Shown here in pieces: positions 59,953 through 64,000 of a stretch of DNA of 64,000 nt (its first letter is position 1; every line of letters begins with the position of its first letter). The translations under genes were made by a program, and so were the position numbers. The stretch is from NCBI RefSeq assembly GCF_030433855.1, contig NZ_JARUXC010000002.1, forward strand, positions 186,001 to 250,000. Reading direction: 5' to 3'. Below the pieces are notes generated by a model. The model worked only from the letters and a program-made list of their open reading frames with translations, made no database searches and had not been told where the DNA came from. This stretch comes from Agreia sp. PsM10 (lineage in GTDB: Bacteria; Actinomycetota; Actinomycetes; Actinomycetales; Microbacteriaceae).

Positions 59953-61653
59953 TCAGTCCGCGATCAGCGCCCGCACGCCCTCCTCCAGCCGGGAGAGGGC
60001 GGCGGAGGCAGCCGATCTGCGCTCCTCGAGGGATCCGTCGCTCGACTGCGTGTCGAGGTAGACCTTCAGCTTCGGTTCCGTGCCGCTGGGGCGCACCATC
60101 ACACGCGATCCGTCGTCGAGATGGATGCGCAGCACGTCCGACGGCGGAAGTGCGCCGCCGTCGCCCAGAAGGTCGTCGATCGAGGACACCCGGATGCCGC
60201 CGATCTCGGCGGGCGGCTCGGCCCGCAGCCTCGCCATGACCCGGGTGATCTGCGACAGGTCCGTCACGCGCACCGACACCTGGCCCGACGCGAACTGGCC
60301 GAACCGCATGCTGAACGCGTCGAGCTGATCGTCGAGCGTCAAGCCTCGAGCCGCCAGCCCGGCCGCCAGGTCGAGCAGGGCCGCGGCTGCGGAGATGCCG
60401 TCCTTGTCACGAACGGTCGAGGGGTTCACCAGATATCCGAGCGCCTCCTCGAAACCGAAGACGAGTCCGGGAGCCCGCGACACCCACTTGAAACCGGTGA
60501 GGGTCTCGGCGAACTCCAGACCGTAATCGGTGGCGACAGCGCGCAGGGCTGGCGACGACACGATCGAGCAGGCGAGCGTGCCCGAGGCGGCCTGCTCGTC
60601 GCGCGCCGACGCATCCAGAATGTCTGCGGCGCGCCAGCCCAGCAGCGCGCCGACCTCGTTGCCGGTGAGGGCGCGGAACCCGGCCGGCCGCGACGAATCG
60701 CGGATGGCGATGGCGAGCCGATCGGCGTCGGGGTCATTCGCGATCACGAGGTCTGCATCGACCTCGCGCGCGGTCTGGAACGCCAGGTCGAGCGCACCCG
60801 GTTCTTCGGGGTTGGGAAAGGTCACCGTGGGGAATGCGGAATCGGGCTCGATCTGCTGGCGCACCACCGTGGGCTCGTCGAAGCCGGCGGCCTGGAGCAC
60901 CGACCGGAACGTCTGCCAGCCGACGCCGTGCATCGCCGTGTAGACGACCTTCGGCTGCGCGGTCGGGCGGGAGGCGAGAGAGGCGGTCTGGGCCACGTAG
61001 GCCTCGACGACGGACTCCGCGGCGATCTCGTAGCCATCGGAGCGAGGCAGCTCGAGCACGTGCGCCTCGGAGGCCACGCGCAGGATCTGGGCCGCGATCT
61101 CCGCATCGACCGGAGCGACGATCTGCGATCCCTCGTCTGCTCCGCCCAGGTAGACCTTGTAGCCGTTGTCGTTCGGCGGATTGTGCGACGCGGTCACCAT
61201 GACCCCGGCGCTCACGTCGAGGTGCCGCACGGCGAACGCGACGAGAGGTGTCGGCAGCAGTCGGGGCAGCAGGATGGCCCGGACGCCCGCGCCCGCCATG
61301 ATCTCGGCCGTGTCGGTTGCGAAGACGGCGGAGTTCTTGCGCCCGTCGTATCCGATCACGATGCTGGGCTGCTCGCCGTCGGTCGCCCGCTCGAGCAGGA
61401 ATGCGGCGAGTCCCGCCGCGGCCTGCGACACCAGCACCCGGTTCATGCGGTTCGGTCCGGCCGCGATCTCGCCACGAAGACCGGCCGTGCCGAACGCGAG
61501 GCGCGTGTCGAAACGATCGTGCAGCTCGGCGAGGGCCGCTGCGTCCTGTGCTTCGGCGGAGTCGATCAACGTCGACAGCTCGGCGCGCGTCTCGTCATCG
61601 GGATCCTGCCCGAGCCACGCCCGAGCCGCGTCGAGCAGCTCGACCTCGGTCAC
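59953..61653 (-). CDS. Phosphohexomutase / phosphopentomutase (PGM2-like)
   Basis: A 566-residue alpha-D-phosphohexomutase. The N-terminal FGTAGLRGEIAAGPNRMN, the phosphoserine loop VTASHNPPNDNGYKVY, the metal loop ANDPDADRLAIA, the sugar-binding FGFEEALGYLV and the phosphate-binding RPSGTEPKLKVY are all intact. The FGTAGLRG form and length match PGM2-type enzymes, which include phosphopentomutases. The GTG start overlaps the stop of the purine nucleoside phosphorylase gene, so converting its ribose 1-phosphate to ribose 5-phosphate is the likely role (inference). Confidence 0.9.
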   Translation of the reverse strand: MTEVELLDAARAWLGQDPDDETRAELSTLIDSAEAQDAAALAELHDRFDTRLAFGTAGLRGEIAAGPNRMNRVLVSQAAAGLAAFLLERATDGEQPSIVIGYDGRKNSAVFATDTAEIMAGAGVRAILLPRLLPTPLVAFAVRHLDVSAGVMVTASHNPPNDNGYKVYLGGADEGSQIVAPVDAEIAAQILRVASEAHVLELPRSDGYEIAAESVVEAYVAQTASLASRPTAQPKVVYTAMHGVGWQTFRSVLQAAGFDEPTVVRQQIEPDSAFPTVTFPNPEEPGALDLAFQTAREVDADLVIANDPDADRLAIAIRDSSRPAGFRALTGNEVGALLGWRAADILDASARDEQAASGTLACSIVSSPALRAVATDYGLEFAETLTGFKWVSRAPGLVFGFEEALGYLVNPSTVRDKDGISAAAALLDLAAGLAARGLTLDDQLDAFSMRFGQFASGQVSVRVTDLSQITRVMARLRAEPPAEIGGIRVSSIDDLLGDGGALPPSDVLRIHLDDGSRVMVRPSGTEPKLKVYLDTQSSDGSLEERRSAASAALSRLEEGVRALIAD

Positions 61654-62483
61654 AGCTCGCCCACGATGCGGGCGAGAAGCGAGCCGATCCTGCCCTCGGC
61701 GTTCTTTCCGGCCTCGATGACCTCTTCGTGGCTCAGCGGAGTCTTCTGAATGCCGGCGGCGAGGTTGGTGATCAAGGACATGCCGAGGATCTCCATACCG
61801 GCCTGGCGAGCGGCGATGGCCTCGAGTGCCGTCGACATTCCCACGATGTGGCCGCCGATCGCCTTCGCCATCTGCACCTCGGCCGGGGTCTCGTAGTGCG
61901 GCCCGCGGAACTGCACGTAGACGCCCTCGTCGAGGTCGGCGTCGACCGTGCGCGCGATGTCACGCAGACGAGAGGAGTACAGATCGGTGAGGTCGATGAA
62001 CGTGGCGCCCTCGAGAGGCGAATCGGCCGTGAGGTTGATGTGGTCGCTGATCAGAACAGGGGTTCCGGGCGCCCAGGTCTCGCGGATGCCGCCGGCCCCG
62101 TTCGTGAGGATCATGGTCGCGGCCCCCGTGGCCGCGGCGGTGCGCACACTGTGCACGACCCTGCGCACACCGTGGTTCTCGTAGTAGTGGGTGCGCGCGC
62201 CGATCACGAGCGCGTGCTTTCCATTCGGCAGCCGGATCGAGCGGAGAGTGCCGCCGTGCCCCGGAACGGCCGAGGCCGAGAAGCCGACGATCTCCGTCGC
62301 ATCCACCGTGGCGACCGTCTCGCCGATCAGGTCTGCGGCCTTGCCCCATCCGCTGCCCAGCGTGAGCGCGATGTCATGGCCGGCGACACCCGTCTTCTCG
62401 GCGATCTGGGCGGCCGCCTCGCGGGCGATCTCGAACGGATCGGCGTCGGCGGAATCGAGGGGATTGGGTGTGGTGGTGAGCAT
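61650..62483 (-). CDS. punA: Purine-nucleoside phosphorylase (trimeric type)
   Basis: Cleaves inosine and guanosine with phosphate. The 277-residue protein has LTLGSGWGKAADL, the phosphate-loop VPGHGGTLRSIRL, GARTHYYENHGVRRVVHSVR, ILTNGAGGI, the substrate-site YVQFRGPHYETPAEVQMAKAIGGHIVGMSTALEAIAA (with the Met/Ser/Thr of NP-II enzymes) and ITNLAAGIQ. It is divergent from the LpdA-type gene; AAGGTGG precedes its ATG. It is translationally coupled to the phosphomutase. Confidence 0.95.
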   Translation of the reverse strand: MLTTTPNPLDSADADPFEIAREAAAQIAEKTGVAGHDIALTLGSGWGKAADLIGETVATVDATEIVGFSASAVPGHGGTLRSIRLPNGKHALVIGARTHYYENHGVRRVVHSVRTAAATGAATMILTNGAGGIRETWAPGTPVLISDHINLTADSPLEGATFIDLTDLYSSRLRDIARTVDADLDEGVYVQFRGPHYETPAEVQMAKAIGGHIVGMSTALEAIAARQAGMEILGMSLITNLAAGIQKTPLSHEEVIEAGKNAEGRIGSLLARIVGEL

Positions 62484-62580
62484 TGAACCACCTTAGATTA
62501 ACGCGGTGTTCACCGGCAGACGGCGGATGCGCGGGGCCCGGGTTTGGCGGTCGCGTGCGCGACACGGGAGAATGGCCGTC

Positions 62581-64000
62581 ATGGTCTATGAGTTCGAGCG
62601 CAAGCAGAGAATCGCCGTCCTCGGCGGCGGACCGGGCGGGTACGACGCCGCCATCGCGGGCGCCCAGCTGGGTGCCGACGTCACCCTCATCGAGCGTGTC
62701 GGAGTCGGCGGCTCGGCGGTGCTCACCGACGTCGTTCCGTCGAAGACCCTCATCGCCACGGCCGAGGCCACCAATGCCATCGGCGAGGCGGCCGACCTCG
62801 GCGTGCAGTTCTTCACCCGCGGCGGCACAGGCAAGCCGGTTCGCCCCGAGATCGCGGTCAACCTGGCCGCCGTGAACAAGCGTCTGCTCGGCCTCGCCCG
62901 CCAGCAGTCCGAAGACATGAAGTCCAGCCTCATCCGCTCGGGCGTGCGCATCGTCACCGGCGAGGGGCGCCTCGACGGAGCCAACTCGGTGATCGTCTCG
63001 ACCTCTAAGGGCGAGGAGGGTACCGACTTCGACGAGATCGAGGCCGACACCATCGTCGTCTCGGTGGGAGCGAGCCCTCGCATCCTCGCCTCCGCCGTAC
63101 CCGACGGCGAGCGTATCTTCACCTGGACCCAGCTCTACACCCTCAAGACCGTGCCCGAGCATCTCATCGTGGTCGGATCGGGTGTCACCGGGGCCGAATT
63201 CGCCTCCGCCTACACGGCGCTCGGCTCGAAGGTCACGCTCATCTCGAGTCGCGACCAGGTTCTGCCGGGAGAAGACGCCGACGCCGCGGCCGTGATCGAG
63301 AACGTCTTCAAGCGCAACGGCATGACCGTGCTCTCGAAGTCGCGCGCCGACTCTGTCGTGCGCACCGACAAGGGCGTCGTCGCCACCCTCGCAGACGGCC
63401 GAACGGTCGAGGGCAGCCACTGCCTCATGGCCGTCGGATCCATTCCCAACACCGAGGGCATCGGGCTCGCCGAGGCTGGAGTGCAGCTCACCGAGTCCGG
63501 GCACATCCGCGTGAACAGGGTCGCCCGCACGTCGATGCCGTCGATCTACGCGGCCGGCGACTGCACGACCTTCCTGCCCCTGGCATCCGTCGCCTCGATG
63601 CAGGGCCGCACGGCCGTGTTCCACGCCATGGGCGACGCGGTGAACCCCACCGAGCTGCGCAACGTGTCGTCGAACATCTTCACCCAGCCGCAGATCGCCA
63701 CGGTCGGCTGGACCCAGCGCCAGATCGAAGAGGGCATCGCCCAGGGCGACATCTACAAGCTGCCACTGTCGGAGAACCCTCGCGCCAAGATGATGGGCAT
63801 CAAGGAGGGCTTCGTGAAGCTCTTCGCCCGCACGGGTTCGGGAACCGTCATCGGCGGAGTCGTCGTGGCCCCCAATGCGTCGGAACTCATCTTTCCGATC
63901 GCCCTGGCCGTGGAGCACCGGCTCACGGTCGACGCGGTCTCCCGCGCGTTCAGCGTGTACCCGTCGCTGTCGGGCAGCATCTCGGATGCGGCCCGCGCGA
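62581..64000 (+). CDS. lpdA: NAD(P)H-quinone dehydrogenase, LpdA type (3' end cut)
   Basis: At least 473 residues of a flavoprotein disulfide-reductase-fold enzyme: FAD motif VLGGGPGGYDAAIAGAQLGADV, NAD motif VVGSGVTGAEFASAYTALGSKVTLI, and AAGDCTTFLPLASVASMQGR. The redox CxxxxC of lipoamide dehydrogenase is absent (GVGGSAVLTDVVPSKT instead), which matches Rv3303c-like LpdA quinone reductases, not Lpd. The C-terminal dimer domain runs off the window; the last residues seen include VYPSLSGSISDAARA, so only a few are missing. An in-frame ATG at 62572 is an alternative start. Confidence 0.9.
   Translation, partial: MVYEFERKQRIAVLGGGPGGYDAAIAGAQLGADVTLIERVGVGGSAVLTDVVPSKTLIATAEATNAIGEAADLGVQFFTRGGTGKPVRPEIAVNLAAVNKRLLGLARQQSEDMKSSLIRSGVRIVTGEGRLDGANSVIVSTSKGEEGTDFDEIEADTIVVSVGASPRILASAVPDGERIFTWTQLYTLKTVPEHLIVVGSGVTGAEFASAYTALGSKVTLISSRDQVLPGEDADAAAVIENVFKRNGMTVLSKSRADSVVRTDKGVVATLADGRTVEGSHCLMAVGSIPNTEGIGLAEAGVQLTESGHIRVNRVARTSMPSIYAAGDCTTFLPLASVASMQGRTAVFHAMGDAVNPTELRNVSSNIFTQPQIATVGWTQRQIEEGIAQGDIYKLPLSENPRAKMMGIKEGFVKLFARTGSGTVIGGVVVAPNASELIFPIALAVEHRLTVDAVSRAFSVYPSLSGSISDAARA

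Noticed and set aside
62581-64000. Dihydrolipoamide dehydrogenase (Lpd)
   Set aside because: The redox-active CxxxxC pair is missing, so the LpdA-type quinone reductase call fits better.

Overview
The window is high-GC, gene-dense DNA with actinobacterial features. DNA topoisomerase I has a Lys/Ala-rich tail, tmk-holB follows topA, there is a DUF222/HNH gene, mannosyl-lipid enzymes are present, and many start codons sit 6-7 nt downstream of a TANNNT -10 box with no ribosome binding site (leaderless mRNAs). Gene content and proteins fit family Microbacteriaceae (inference; the genus cannot be settled from the sequence). No IS element, prophage, CRISPR array or rRNA is visible.

Layout. 1-13.4 kb: the end of a VanY-type peptidase, a small hypothetical gene, topA-tmk-holB joined by GTGA overlaps to a secreted S33 peptidase and a TetR regulator, tRNA-Thr(CGT), a Gfo/Idh oxidoreductase, dacB (PBP4), nicotinamidase and an MMPL exporter. 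13.4-20 kb: gabD-type dehydrogenase, a 427-bp convergent gap full of nested inverted repeats, an ABC exporter, an MHS-type transporter and a ribokinase. 20-24.6 kb (minus strand): ribD-ribE-ribBA-ribH behind an FMN riboswitch, preceded by a polyprenol-phosphate mannosyltransferase gene. 24.8-32.3 kb: a GtrA-like protein, an SDR with a D-apionate-lactonase-like protein, an FUSC-type protein, trpS, exonuclease III and a YihY protein. 32.4-38.4 kb: sdhCDAB (minus), then an MgtA-like glycosyltransferase divergent from manC.

38.4-56.7 kb is one large nucleoside uptake and salvage region: two BMP-family lipoproteins, the matching ABC ATPase and two permeases, cytidine deaminase, thymidine/pyrimidine phosphorylase, an unannotated leaderless 32-codon ORF, an amidohydrolase, a VOC protein, a third BMP lipoprotein, two nucleoside hydrolases (one with a remodelled Asp motif), an S-adenosylhomocysteine-hydrolase-like protein divergent across a perfect AT-rich operator-like palindrome, an IclR regulator, adenosine deaminase, and PTS EIIA and EIIB without an EIIC. 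Together these would import nucleosides, deaminate or cleave them, and feed bases and ribose onward. The phosphopentomutase-like PGM and purine nucleoside phosphorylase at 60-62.5 kb extend the same theme.

56.9-64 kb: a DUF222/HNH protein, a RibD-C/DHFR-like reductase divergent from a TetR regulator over two operator-like repeats, the PGM-PNP pair, and the 5' part of an LpdA-type NAD(P)H-quinone dehydrogenase cut by the window end. A short dispersed repeat (consensus CCCTGAGCYTGTCGAAGGG) recurs in intergenic gaps, sometimes doubled into long hairpins.
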